From: Sphingomonas sp. YR710
Lineage (GTDB): Bacteria > Pseudomonadota > Alphaproteobacteria > Sphingomonadales > Sphingomonadaceae
NCBI RefSeq assembly: GCF_900101455.1
Contig: NZ_FMZJ01000013.1
Span: 1-64,000, forward strand
Reading direction: 5' to 3'
Length of the DNA: 64,000 nucleotides
The translations under genes were made by a program, and so were the position numbers. The notes under the pieces were generated by a model that had not been told where the DNA came from, made no database searches, and saw only the letters and a program-made list of their open reading frames with translations. Position 1 is the stretch's first letter. Every line of letters begins with the position of its first letter. Below are positions 1 through 7,863 of this stretch, piece after piece.

Positions 1-2
1 AG

Positions 3-119
3 GATCATGACAAACCCGAAAAGCAATATGCCGATGCCGGCCTCGATGCCGAAACGATCGTCGCCACCGTATTGGCGGCGTTAAGGAAGAACAGCGGAAG
101 CGTGAGCGCTCTGGCGTGA
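3..119 (+). CDS. dxs: C-terminal fragment, probable 1-deoxy-D-xylulose-5-phosphate synthase
   Basis: Only the last 38 codons are inside the window; the gene enters from the left edge. The translation contains HDKPEKQYADAGLDAETIV and ends at a TGA at 117-119. DXS proteins (thiamine-diphosphate enzymes that condense pyruvate and glyceraldehyde 3-phosphate in isoprenoid synthesis) commonly end with a segment of this kind: a 'P..QY..AGL.A..I' stretch followed by an alanine-rich helix. The call rests on that short resemblance alone, so another transketolase-like or unrelated end cannot be excluded. It points towards fliO on the opposite strand, with a repeat element between the two genes. Confidence 0.55.
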   Translation, partial: DHDKPEKQYADAGLDAETIVATVLAALRKNSGSVSALA

Positions 120-124
120 GCCAC

Positions 125-290
125 TTCCCCTCCCCGCCAAGGGAGGGGATACAGGGGTGGGTCGCGAGCCGTAGGCGAGCGTCCGACCTCGAACCAAGAC
201 ATGACTTCAGTGGCATCGAGCCACCTCAGTCATTACCCACCCCCTTCCCCTCCCTAAAAGGGAGGGGCGAAAGAAGAACAGGGAGGGGAT
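125..290. repeat. Paired inverted REP-like palindromes between dxs and fliO
   Basis: Two GC-rich palindromic arms face each other at about 125-161 (CCCCTCCCCGCCAAGGGAGG core followed by a GGGGTGGGT tail) and 235-267 (ACCCACCCCC then CCCCTCCCTAAAAGGGAGG). A partial third copy lies at about 279-290. The two genes converge here, so the structure could also act as a two-way terminator. The same type of element occurs at 50846-51019 and 52293-52406, and a related one at 60883-61003. Confidence 0.8.
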
Positions 291-297
291 AAGAAGA

Positions 298-582
298 TCA
301 ATCTTCGTCGGGCATCACGAACACACCGTCGCCCGGCGCTTCGGCGAGTTTCTCAATCCGGCCGCGCGAGACGGCGATGAGAATGCGCTTGTTGGCGAAT
401 TCGACCACGGCCAGCCGGCCGGTCGCACCGATTGGCACCGCATCGATCACCTTGATCGCGCGCACCCGCTGGCCCATCGCGACGCCGGGCTGCAGCTTGC
501 GCCACAGCCATAAAGAACCGAACGCCAGCCCGCCGACCAGCGGCACCAGCAGCAGCAATCGTAAAATATAATCGAACATCAT
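298..582 (-). CDS. fliO: Flagellar export apparatus protein FliO
   Basis: A 94-residue protein with one strongly hydrophobic segment near residues 8-28 (LRLLLLVPLVGGLAFGSLWL) and a short basic/beta cytoplasmic tail containing VVEFANKRILIAVSRG, the usual FliO layout. FliO is a small accessory membrane protein that helps assemble the FliP-FliQ-FliR export gate. Its ATG overlaps the fliN stop codon (ATGA), so it is the last gene of the fli operon. Unusually, fliP does not follow; the operon ends here and the next sequence is a repeat and a gene on the other strand. FliO is poorly conserved, so position adds much of the confidence. Confidence 0.85.
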   Translation of the reverse strand: MMFDYILRLLLLVPLVGGLAFGSLWLWRKLQPGVAMGQRVRAIKVIDAVPIGATGRLAVVEFANKRILIAVSRGRIEKLAEAPGDGVFVMPDED

Positions 583-896
583 GAGCGGCGTTCTATCCCC
601 GACAGCCGCGCATCGGTGGCGACCACATCGACCACCCTTATCCCGAATTTGCCGTTCACTGTCACTACCTCGCCCTTGGCGACGAGGGTGCCGTTGACGA
701 GGATGTCGAGCAGTTCGTTCGATTGCCGATCGAGTTCGACGACACTGCCCGAATTGAGGTCCATCAGATCGGCGAGTCGCAGCGACGTGCTGCCGACCTC
801 GACCGACAGGCGCAGCGGAATATCCTGCAGCAGCCGATAATTGCTGCGGGTGCTCAGGTCTGCGCCGAAGGCGGAAACATCGGACATGTCGCTCAT
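579..896 (-). CDS. fliN: Flagellar motor switch protein FliN
   Basis: 105 residues, matching short FliN proteins. After a variable N-terminus comes the SpoA/surface-presentation fold: LLQDIPLRLSVEVGSTSLRL, LNSGSVVELDRQSNELLDIL, VNGTLVAKGEVVTVNGKFGI and RVVDVV, the typical FliN core. FliN forms the bottom of the cytoplasmic C-ring with FliM and FliG and also contacts the export ATPase complex. The start chosen (MSDMSD) overlaps the fliM stop as ATGA; a longer in-frame extension upstream is only antisense/out-of-frame fliM sequence and is rejected. Confidence 0.95.
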   Translation of the reverse strand: MSDMSDVSAFGADLSTRSNYRLLQDIPLRLSVEVGSTSLRLADLMDLNSGSVVELDRQSNELLDILVNGTLVAKGEVVTVNGKFGIRVVDVVATDARLSGIERRS

Positions 897-1873
897 TTCA
901 ACAGACCCTTGCCTATGGTGTCGATCATCATTGCCGCGCGCCCTTCCTGCTCCCCGATCGTGCCTTCGGCGAATCGGCGGTTGCCGACGAGCAGGGGCAC
1001 GGTCGACGAAAGGTTGATGGGAATTACATCGCCCGGCTTCAGCGCGAGCAGTTGCGCGACCGTCATCTCCGGCCGGGCGAGCACGCTGCGCACGGGCAGC
1101 GCGACATTTTCGAGCGCGGCTGCCAGCTTGTCCCGCCATTCGCCGGCATCGGCATCGGTGTCGCGGTGGATCCGCGAGGTGAGTTCGTCTTCGATCGGCT
1201 GGAGCATCGACAGCGGATAAAGAATCTCGATGCGGGTCGAGCGGGTGATGCCCGGCTTGATCGAAAAGCGCTGGACCACAACGCCTTCATCACCGCGCAT
1301 CATGCTGGCGAAAATCGGGTTGGTCTCATGCGCCATCGGCTGGAATTGGAGCGGATAGAATTCGCTCCAGCTACGCTCCAATATCTCGGTGATGCCCTTG
1401 GTCAGCCGGTTCAGCAGCCGCTCTTCGGACGGCGTGAACTCGCCCGATTTGGTGGCGGTGCCGCCGCTCGTACCGCCGTAAAAGGCGTCGACCATGTTGG
1501 AAATGAAGGCTGGCTCGATCGAGATCATCAACGTGCCCTTGGCGGGCCGGATCCGAAACAGGCTGAGGCTCATGAAATCAGGTTGGTTGCGTTGCCATTC
1601 ATCGAACCGCCGGGTCTCGAGCGGATGCGCCTCGATCTGCGCGCGTGCCTGGGCGATCGGCTCGATCATGTCGCGCATTCGCCGGCCAAGCCGCTCGTTC
1701 ATGCGTTCGATCAGCGCAAGATCGGCGGTGGGGCGGTCTTTCTTCTGACCGAGGGTGAACGGAACCACGTTGCTGACGTCGGCGGAGGCGTCGTCGCCCA
1801 ACGAAATGCCGCTGAGTTCATCCATTAGCGCGGCGACTTCATCGCCCGAGAGACTGGAACTGGCGCGCGTCAT
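893..1873 (-). CDS. fliM: Flagellar motor switch protein FliM
   Basis: 326 residues from the ATG at 1873; an upstream TTG would add 16 residues but gives a less natural N-terminus. The central CheC-like domain shows LIERMNERLGRRMRDMIEPI, FRIRPAKGTLMISIEPAFIS and a modified 'FYGGTSGG' in place of the common 'FGG.G'. The C-terminal SpoA domain (about residues 250-326) contains ARPEMTVAQLLALKPGDVIP and GTIGEQEGRAAMMI. FliM bridges FliG and FliN in the C-ring and is the usual CheY-P receptor. A small hairpin (GCCGGC arms, 1902-1919) lies between fliL and fliM. Confidence 0.95.
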   Translation of the reverse strand: MTRASSSLSGDEVAALMDELSGISLGDDASADVSNVVPFTLGQKKDRPTADLALIERMNERLGRRMRDMIEPIAQARAQIEAHPLETRRFDEWQRNQPDFMSLSLFRIRPAKGTLMISIEPAFISNMVDAFYGGTSGGTATKSGEFTPSEERLLNRLTKGITEILERSWSEFYPLQFQPMAHETNPIFASMMRGDEGVVVQRFSIKPGITRSTRIEILYPLSMLQPIEDELTSRIHRDTDADAGEWRDKLAAALENVALPVRSVLARPEMTVAQLLALKPGDVIPINLSSTVPLLVGNRRFAEGTIGEQEGRAAMMIDTIGKGLLK

Positions 1874-1988
1874 TCTGGTGAATAAGCCCTGATCTGTCCG
1901 GGCCGGCGGGAGAGCCGGCAACCGATATGATAGGACGTGGTGGTTAACAAATTATCGCGCTTGTGCAGGCGTTTGGAACATCGATCGA

Positions 1989-2591
1989 TTATTGGATGAC
2001 CATGCTGGTGAAATAGACATTGTCGACCCCGCCAAAGCCTTCGCGCTGCCGCAGGACGCCGTTCATCGCATCCTTCAGATCCTTTTGGAGCTTCAGCTTG
2101 CCTTCGGGCGTGGTGATTGCGAATGAATCCTGCTGGGCAATCGTCATCAGGATCGCCGATCGGATCGGCATTTCGTTATTCTTGATATTGTCGATGACCT
2201 TGGCGTCGTAAAATGTCGCGGCGGCCACGCCAATCTGGGCGAAACTGTCTGAATCGCGCAGATTGGCCGTGAACGGTTGGTCGAACGTGTAATAGCTCGC
2301 TTTATATTTGGATGGATCGGGCGATTGTTCGCTTTCGATGCCGGTAGGGGCGGAAGGCTTGGCTTCGCCGCTGGCTGCTGCCTTTTCCCCCTCCTTCAGC
2401 ACCAGCTTGGGCATGTTGGGGTCTTCCTTCGGCGCATCCTTATGCGCGCCTCCGACCAGTCCGGCACCTGCCGCGTAGAGGCCTGCGCCAACACCGCCGG
2501 CGAGCAGCACGAGCGCGCCGACAGCACCAAGCAAAATCCCCTTCATCTTGCCCTTCTTCTTGGGCTGGGCTTCGGCGGTGGCACTGCTCAT
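1989..2591 (-). CDS. fliL: Flagellar basal-body-associated protein FliL
   Basis: 200 residues: a lysine-rich cytoplasmic start (QPKKKGKMKG), one transmembrane helix near residues 18-40, a charged linker, then the periplasmic FliL domain with YYTFDQPFTANLRDSDSFAQ, IKNNEMPIRSAILMTIAQQD and a C-terminal GGVDNVYFTSMVIQ, which fits the FliL ending 'V..VYFT.FV.Q'. FliL is a stomatin-like inner-membrane protein that surrounds the stator and supports torque. It is 15 bp downstream of fliK, with a larger (115 bp) gap before fliM that might hold an internal promoter, though none is clearly recognisable. Confidence 0.95.
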   Translation of the reverse strand: MSSATAEAQPKKKGKMKGILLGAVGALVLLAGGVGAGLYAAGAGLVGGAHKDAPKEDPNMPKLVLKEGEKAAASGEAKPSAPTGIESEQSPDPSKYKASYYTFDQPFTANLRDSDSFAQIGVAAATFYDAKVIDNIKNNEMPIRSAILMTIAQQDSFAITTPEGKLKLQKDLKDAMNGVLRQREGFGGVDNVYFTSMVIQ

Positions 2592-2606
2592 CGTTCAGAT
2601 CCTGGT

Positions 2607-4439
2607 TCAGGCATAAAGTTCGTCGTCGGCGGGCGGCGGCGAATCAGGTGTTTGGGCGCGAGTAGCTGCCTGTGTACGCACAAAAGGTTTATGATCTTCT
2701 GACGACTGGCGCTGACCGCCTGCGGCGCCGCCGGATCCTGTCTGACTTCCGAGATCGACATGCGATTCGGCGATCCGCAGACCTTGGGCCCGAACCTCGG
2801 CAATCAGCCGCGGCTGCGCATCGACAAGAATGGTACGCGCCGCATCATTGTCGGCGGTCATCCGTACCGATGTTCCGGCTGCACTGTTGGCGATCTCCAC
2901 CTGCAATGATCCGAGATGCTCGGGGTTGAGCTGAAATTTCAAGTGCCCGTTGGCGGTCGCGGCCTGTGTGATGTCGTGTGCCAGACGATCGAGCCACTGA
3001 TTGTCGCGAGCAAGATCGAGATGCCGGGTCATGCTCTGCTCGGCCTGGGTCGGGCCAGGGGCGACAGAAGCGGTGGCATCGTTCGACGATATTTGCGTCG
3101 CGTGCGGTTGGCCGATCGCCGATGGCGTGCTGGTATCGAGCCGAGCGTCGGCCTTGGTCAGGGTGACGGCGTCGAGTACCGGAGAGGCGGTATCGGCACG
3201 GGCATGTTTCGGGCCGGGGGCAGCGGAAACGTCATCGGAGGACGAGGCATGCGATGGCGGCGGCATCTCGGATTGCGCTGCCACGGCCGGGTGTTGTGCC
3301 AGGGCAGCGGGGAGTTGGGCTGTCGGTGCGAGGTTCGGTATCGCCTTGTCAGCGACGGTCTGCGCCATCGCAGCGTTGACGGGTGGACGTGGTTTACCGT
3401 CGTTGAGCGGAAGCCCCTTGTCGTCGATAGCCGGCATGGCGTTGGCATCGGCAATCGGTTCGGCATCAGTAATCGGGACGTCGGTGACCAGAGTCTCGCG
3501 GCCATCGCTGGTCGGCAACGGCTTGTCGTTGATAACCGGCATGGCGTTGGGGCCCGCGTTCGGTCGAGCATCGGCAGTCGAGATATCAACGATTTGAATT
3601 ACCTTGCCGTCGCTTGTCGGCATGCCATTGGCCGCGGCACCCGACGTGGGGGCGGCCGTCAGGGAGTCGGTGGATGACAATGGTATCTCCGGGAGGTCCA
3701 GGCCCGATCCTGGCGGTGCCGCGGACTCATCCGATGCCGAAGCGGTTTTGCCGGGTGCCATCGGCGCTCTCGCTTGTGACTGGAGCGGCTTGGCAAAGGC
3801 CGCGCGCAGGCCGGCCATCAAGGTGGCGACATCCTGCTGTGCGGCCGGCCCGTCCGCCGTTGAAGATGGCGGGTTGGCAATCGGTGATGTTGGAGCCGCC
3901 GACGTGGCGGGCACTCCGTCGATATTTGTGGCGGTACCAGTCATCGATGGCAACTGGCCGATCGGCGCAAATATCGGTCCGGTGGGGAGGGGCACGGCTG
4001 GCAAGCCCGGCGTGGTCGCGGCCGCTATCGATCGAATAACAGGCGTGGCCGATTCGCCGGCGCTCGCGGGCTGCACCGCTGTTGTTACGCTACCGATCAG
4101 CGCCAGCACCGCCGTCACGCCCTGCTCGGCCGCGGCGGCCATGGCATCAGCCGTAGCGGCCGGGGCGGGTGGAACCGGATCGGCCATCGGAGAGGCCGCG
4201 ATCGACGGCGCGGGGTCTCCGGCGAGGTCGCTCGAATGATCGGTCGAATCAGCGCCCGATCGATTGTCCGAGGCCGATTCCGGATCGCTCCGGTCCGCCT
4301 GCCGGTGCTCCAGGACTTTGGCAAAGTTCGTCAATGGGGGAAGAGTGCCGTTCCGCGCCGGCGCGCCTTGCGGGCCGGCCTGAACCGCCGGAACCGAAGG
4401 CGCGGGCATAGGGCTGATCGCCGCCAAATTGATCGTCAT
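2607..4439 (-). CDS. fliK: Flagellar hook-length control protein FliK
   Basis: 610 residues, low complexity and rich in Ala, Pro, Asp and Ser for the first ~480. The conserved C-terminal hook-length domain follows (about 480-575: LKFQLNPEHLGSLQVEIANS, then RTILVDAQPRLIAEVRAQGL). FliK is exported as a molecular ruler for the hook and then switches export specificity at FlhB. Residues about 270-345 hold two imperfect 35-residue tandem repeats with 'NAMP.I.DK.LP..DG' in each (DNA period 105 bp). The ATG overlaps the fliJ stop. FlhB, its partner, is not in the window. Confidence 0.93.
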   Translation of the reverse strand: MTINLAAISPMPAPSVPAVQAGPQGAPARNGTLPPLTNFAKVLEHRQADRSDPESASDNRSGADSTDHSSDLAGDPAPSIAASPMADPVPPAPAATADAMAAAAEQGVTAVLALIGSVTTAVQPASAGESATPVIRSIAAATTPGLPAVPLPTGPIFAPIGQLPSMTGTATNIDGVPATSAAPTSPIANPPSSTADGPAAQQDVATLMAGLRAAFAKPLQSQARAPMAPGKTASASDESAAPPGSGLDLPEIPLSSTDSLTAAPTSGAAANGMPTSDGKVIQIVDISTADARPNAGPNAMPVINDKPLPTSDGRETLVTDVPITDAEPIADANAMPAIDDKGLPLNDGKPRPPVNAAMAQTVADKAIPNLAPTAQLPAALAQHPAVAAQSEMPPPSHASSSDDVSAAPGPKHARADTASPVLDAVTLTKADARLDTSTPSAIGQPHATQISSNDATASVAPGPTQAEQSMTRHLDLARDNQWLDRLAHDITQAATANGHLKFQLNPEHLGSLQVEIANSAAGTSVRMTADNDAARTILVDAQPRLIAEVRAQGLRIAESHVDLGSQTGSGGAAGGQRQSSEDHKPFVRTQAATRAQTPDSPPPADDELYA

Positions 4440-4867
4440 CCCTGGTCCTCCTGATCATAACGGGCAACCTTGCGGCGAAAGGGCACTGCGCGTCTGGCCT
4501 CGAGCCAGGCCGCCAGGGCCTGCACGGCCTGGCCGTCCAGTTTTTCGGCGCTTTCCTGCTTCTGCCGCGCTTCCAGGCGCTGGCCGGCTGCCTCGCGTGC
4601 GGATGCCTGTGCGCCAACGATGGCGTCGGTCAACCCATCGCGAATCCGGTCGAGCCGGGCGGCAAGCTCGCCGCGATTGCTAAGCACCGCACCGGTGGTG
4701 GCGCCGCCGCCAACCGACAGGCTATCGCGCAGCGATGCGAGTTTCGCTGCGTTGGCTTCGAGTTGCGTCACCTTGTCCGCGGCAACCGCCGCATCAGCGG
4801 CGGCCAGCAGGTGCTGAGCGCGACGCACGCGCGTGACGCGGGCGCGTCTGGCGACGACCGCTTTCAT
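4436..4867 (-). CDS. fliJ: Flagellar export chaperone FliJ-like
   Basis: 143 residues, almost wholly alpha-helical by composition: basic N-terminus (VVARRARVTRVRRAQHLLAA), then long heptad-like stretches of Ala, Leu, Glu, Gln and Lys typical of the FliJ antiparallel coiled coil. FliJ sits in the centre of the FliI ATPase ring and links it to the export gate. Sequence conservation in this family is weak; the assignment depends on size, coiled-coil character and the position between fliI and fliK, with ATGA overlaps on both sides. Confidence 0.85.
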   Translation of the reverse strand: MKAVVARRARVTRVRRAQHLLAAADAAVAADKVTQLEANAAKLASLRDSLSVGGGATTGAVLSNRGELAARLDRIRDGLTDAIVGAQASAREAAGQRLEARQKQESAEKLDGQAVQALAAWLEARRAVPFRRKVARYDQEDQG

Positions 4868-6195
4868 CCGCCAAAGCCTGCGATGACGGCCTCGACAGCG
4901 CTGGCATAGTCGACATGCTCGGTCTGGCCCTGCGAGATAAATTCGAGGATCTGGTCGTGCCGCGCGATCGCGACATCGACGATCGGATCGCTGCCGGCGC
5001 GATAGGCACCCATCAGGATCAGGTCGCGATTCTCTTCATAGACCGACCATAAGCGGCGGAAGATCTGCGCGGCCTGCAAATGCTCCGGCGCGATTATGTC
5101 GTTCATCACGCGGCTCAGCGATTTGCCGATGTCGATCGCCGGGAACACGCCCTGTTCGGCCAGGCTCCGCGACAAAATGATATGGCCATCCACGATTGCG
5201 CGTGCCGTATCGACGATCGGATCGTCGGTATCATCGCCGTCAGCGAGCACGGTGTAAATGGCGGTGATCGATCCGTGCGAATGGGCATCAACCCCCGCGC
5301 GCTCGATCAGGCGGGGAATCAGGCCAAGCGCGGACGGTGGATAACCCTTCATCGTTGGCGGCTCGCCGAGCGACAAACCGATCTCGCGTTGGGCATGGGC
5401 GACGCGGGTGAGACTGTCGATCAGCAGCAGCACACGCTTGCCGAGACTCCGGAAATATTCGGCGATCGCGGTTGCGCGCATTGCCGCGCGCAGCCGCAGC
5501 AAAGGGGGGTGATCGGCGGGTACGGCGACGACGACGCTTTTCGCGCGGGCGTGCCCCGAAAGTTTGGTCGCCAGAAAGTCGCTGACCTCACGGCTGCGCT
5601 CGCCGACAAGTCCGACGACGATCACATCGGCGTCCGCGCCCGCGATCATCTGGCCCATCAATACCGATTTGCCCACGCCCGATCCGGCGGCGATGGCAAT
5701 GCGCTGGCCGACGCCGGCGGTCAGCAGCGCATTGATTGCGCGCACGCCCATGTCGAACGGCTCGGTCACGCGGGCGCGGTCGAGCGGATTACCGCGCTTG
5801 CCCGCCAGCGGCCAACGCTCATTGGTCGATATCGGTCCGAGCCCGTCGAGCGGACTGCCGAGCGCATCCATCACGCGCCCGAGCAAGGCTTGACCCACAT
5901 CGACGGCGCCGCTGCGCTTGTCGGGCTCAACCCGGGCACCCGCGCCGTGCGGCGCATCGGCGTCGAGCGCCATCAGCAGGGTGCGGTTGCCGCGGAAGCC
6001 CACCACTTCGGCAAGCGCCGCATGGCCATCGGCGTCAATCACCCGCGCGTTCGATCCGACCGGTACGGGAAAGCCCGTCGCCTCGAGCATGAGCCCGTCA
6101 TAAGCAGCGAGCCGTCCGATCCGGCGCGGCCCCACCGTATCGAGCGAAATGCCGTCCAGCATGGCAGCGGCGGCGCGCGCGATCGTGCCGGTCAA
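4864..6195 (-). CDS. fliI: Flagellum-specific export ATPase FliI
   Basis: About 443 residues from a TTG at 6195 that overlaps the fliH stop (TTGA); this gives a normal FliI length and follows the overlap pattern of the operon, although a longer reading frame exists upstream. Walker A is GSGVGKSVLMGQM, Walker B is RVLLLIDSLTRVA, and GLVGERSREVSDF and ERAGVDAHSHGSITAIYTVL match the F1-beta/FliI family. FliI hydrolyses ATP at the base of the export machine with FliH and FliJ. It is cytoplasmic. Confidence 0.95.
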   Translation of the reverse strand: MTGTIARAAAAMLDGISLDTVGPRRIGRLAAYDGLMLEATGFPVPVGSNARVIDADGHAALAEVVGFRGNRTLLMALDADAPHGAGARVEPDKRSGAVDVGQALLGRVMDALGSPLDGLGPISTNERWPLAGKRGNPLDRARVTEPFDMGVRAINALLTAGVGQRIAIAAGSGVGKSVLMGQMIAGADADVIVVGLVGERSREVSDFLATKLSGHARAKSVVVAVPADHPPLLRLRAAMRATAIAEYFRSLGKRVLLLIDSLTRVAHAQREIGLSLGEPPTMKGYPPSALGLIPRLIERAGVDAHSHGSITAIYTVLADGDDTDDPIVDTARAIVDGHIILSRSLAEQGVFPAIDIGKSLSRVMNDIIAPEHLQAAQIFRRLWSVYEENRDLILMGAYRAGSDPIVDVAIARHDQILEFISQGQTEHVDYASAVEAVIAGFGG

Positions 6196-6854
6196 CGTGG
6201 CAGCCCCATCGAATCGAGCTGGGTGCGCAGCCGCGCGATCCGAACCTGGGGGCCATCCTCGATCCACCCTTCGGCGGTTTCGAGCATGATCGTGCCGGGC
6301 TGAAGGTGATGATCGGACGCGATCGGGACGCCGAAATCGAAATAGGACAGGCGGGCGACATCGTCGGGGTGGAGGCGCAATCGGGCAGGGCCCGCTTCGG
6401 CGGTGACCAACTCGGCCACGGCTTCGGCACGGGCGCGCAAGGTTTCGGTGTCGATCTGCACTTCGCCGACAACCTGCCGGACGAGGCGGGTCACCGTCTC
6501 CGCCAGGATCGTCGCCAGTGCGCCGTGATTTTCGGGCTGCAGCGCTTCGGCCGAACGGATCAGCTTCGCCAGCGCGGCGCGTTCGCCGGACATTTCCATC
6601 GCGATCGTCTCACGCCCGCGCTCGAACCCTTCGGCGAAGGCTTCGGCGCGGATGGCCTCGATGTCGATCGGTTCGCCGTCCGTCGGCTGGGGGGCAGCCG
6701 ATGCGCGTGGGGTGAAATCGACGTGGTCGCTGGCGCGACGTTGCGGATGACCGCCGCCGGCCCATGGTGTGAACTGGCCGGAAGCGGCGGGTCTTGCCCA
6801 TGCGCCGACCGCAACCGCATCGCCGAGCAGATCGGTCTCCCAGAGCTCAGACAT
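6192..6854 (-). CDS. fliH: Flagellar assembly protein FliH
   Basis: 220 residues from MSELWETDLL; the 8-bp overlap with fliG and the start of acidic FliH-like sequence decide this ATG. The N-terminal 60 residues are variable; next comes IEAIRAEAFAEGFERGRETI, which has the small-residue/Glu pattern of FliH, and a C-terminal ATP-synthase-delta-like domain (ARLRLHPDDVARLSYFDFGV, ETAEGWIEDGPQVRIARLR). FliH is the negative regulator and stalk partner of FliI and ties it to the C-ring through FliN. Confidence 0.92.
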   Translation of the reverse strand: MSELWETDLLGDAVAVGAWARPAASGQFTPWAGGGHPQRRASDHVDFTPRASAAPQPTDGEPIDIEAIRAEAFAEGFERGRETIAMEMSGERAALAKLIRSAEALQPENHGALATILAETVTRLVRQVVGEVQIDTETLRARAEAVAELVTAEAGPARLRLHPDDVARLSYFDFGVPIASDHHLQPGTIMLETAEGWIEDGPQVRIARLRTQLDSMGLPR

Positions 6855-7863
6855 AATCGTCACTCTTGCCGCCAAGGTTGATCGTGCCTTCCGCCGCCAG
6901 TTTGCGCGCAATCGACAGCATCGACTTCTGCGCTTCCTGCACATCGGCCAGCCGCATTGGCCCGCGGTCGGCGATTTCGTCCTGGATCGATTGGGCTGCG
7001 CGTGAAGACATGCAGCTGAAAATCTTCTGGCGGAGCCGCTCGTCGGCACCTTTGAGCGCGACAACCATCGTGTCGCTGTCGATCGCGCGAAGCAGGGTGC
7101 CAAGATTCTTGTCGTCGACACTCATCAGATTGTCGAAGATGAACATCTCTTCCTCGATCGTGCGCGCCAGAGTCTTGTCGAGCTTCTGCAGCGCCTTGAT
7201 GATCCGTGTCTCCGCGGCCTTGCGCGAATTGTTGACGATCTTGGCGGCGTCGGTCGCGCCGCCGCGGCGGGTCGTCGATGCCGAGGCCGATGTCGTGGTC
7301 GGGCGGCTCAGCAGTTCCTCGAGCTCCAGCAAGGCGGTTTCCGTCACCGGCCCCAATGTCGCTACGCGATAGACGAGATCGGCCTGCACATCTTCCGGCA
7401 GCAGTGCCAGCACTTCCGCTGCGACCGCCGGATCGAGAAATGCCAGTACGAGCGCTGCGATTTGCGGATGTTCGTTCTCGATCAGATTGGCGATGGTGCG
7501 CGCATCCATCCATTTCAGGCCCTCGAGGACGCTGACATGCTTGACCGGGGTGATCCGCTGAAGAACCTTGTCGGCCTTCTCGGCGCCCAGCGCCTTGTGC
7601 ATCATGCCCTTGATCTGCCGGTCGGCTGCGAAGCCGAGCGTGGTTCGCGCTCTCGCCCGATCAACGAAGACGTCGAACACGCTGTCGATTTCGGTTTCGG
7701 AGACGTTGGCAACGCCGAACATCGCGCCGCCCAGGTGCTGAACTTCATCGGGTTCCAGCCGGCTCAGTACCGTGGCGGCTTCTTCCTCGCCCAAGAGCAT
7801 CAGCAGGATCGCCGCGGTCTGGCTGCCGGACGGTGAGGGTGAATCTGCGCCGTCATCAGCCAT
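6847..7863 (-). CDS. fliG: Flagellar motor switch protein FliG
   Basis: 338 residues from the ATG at 7863. Visible landmarks are the N-terminal FliF-binding domain (AAILLMLLGEEEAATVLSRL), the middle-domain signature IENEHPQIAALVLAFLDP, and the C-terminal torque helices (LMSVDDKNLGTLLRAIDSD, ALKGADERLRQKIFSCMSSR, IADRGPMRLADVQEAQ) whose charged residues face the stator. FliG forms the top of the C-ring on FliF. It overlaps fliF by 8 bp. Confidence 0.97.
   Translation of the reverse strand: MADDGADSPSPSGSQTAAILLMLLGEEEAATVLSRLEPDEVQHLGGAMFGVANVSETEIDSVFDVFVDRARARTTLGFAADRQIKGMMHKALGAEKADKVLQRITPVKHVSVLEGLKWMDARTIANLIENEHPQIAALVLAFLDPAVAAEVLALLPEDVQADLVYRVATLGPVTETALLELEELLSRPTTTSASASTTRRGGATDAAKIVNNSRKAAETRIIKALQKLDKTLARTIEEEMFIFDNLMSVDDKNLGTLLRAIDSDTMVVALKGADERLRQKIFSCMSSRAAQSIQDEIADRGPMRLADVQEAQKSMLSIARKLAAEGTINLGGKSDDYV

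Noticed and set aside
125-290. CRISPR-like array
   Set aside because: Only two or three arms in inverted, not direct, orientation, no regular spacers and no cas genes.
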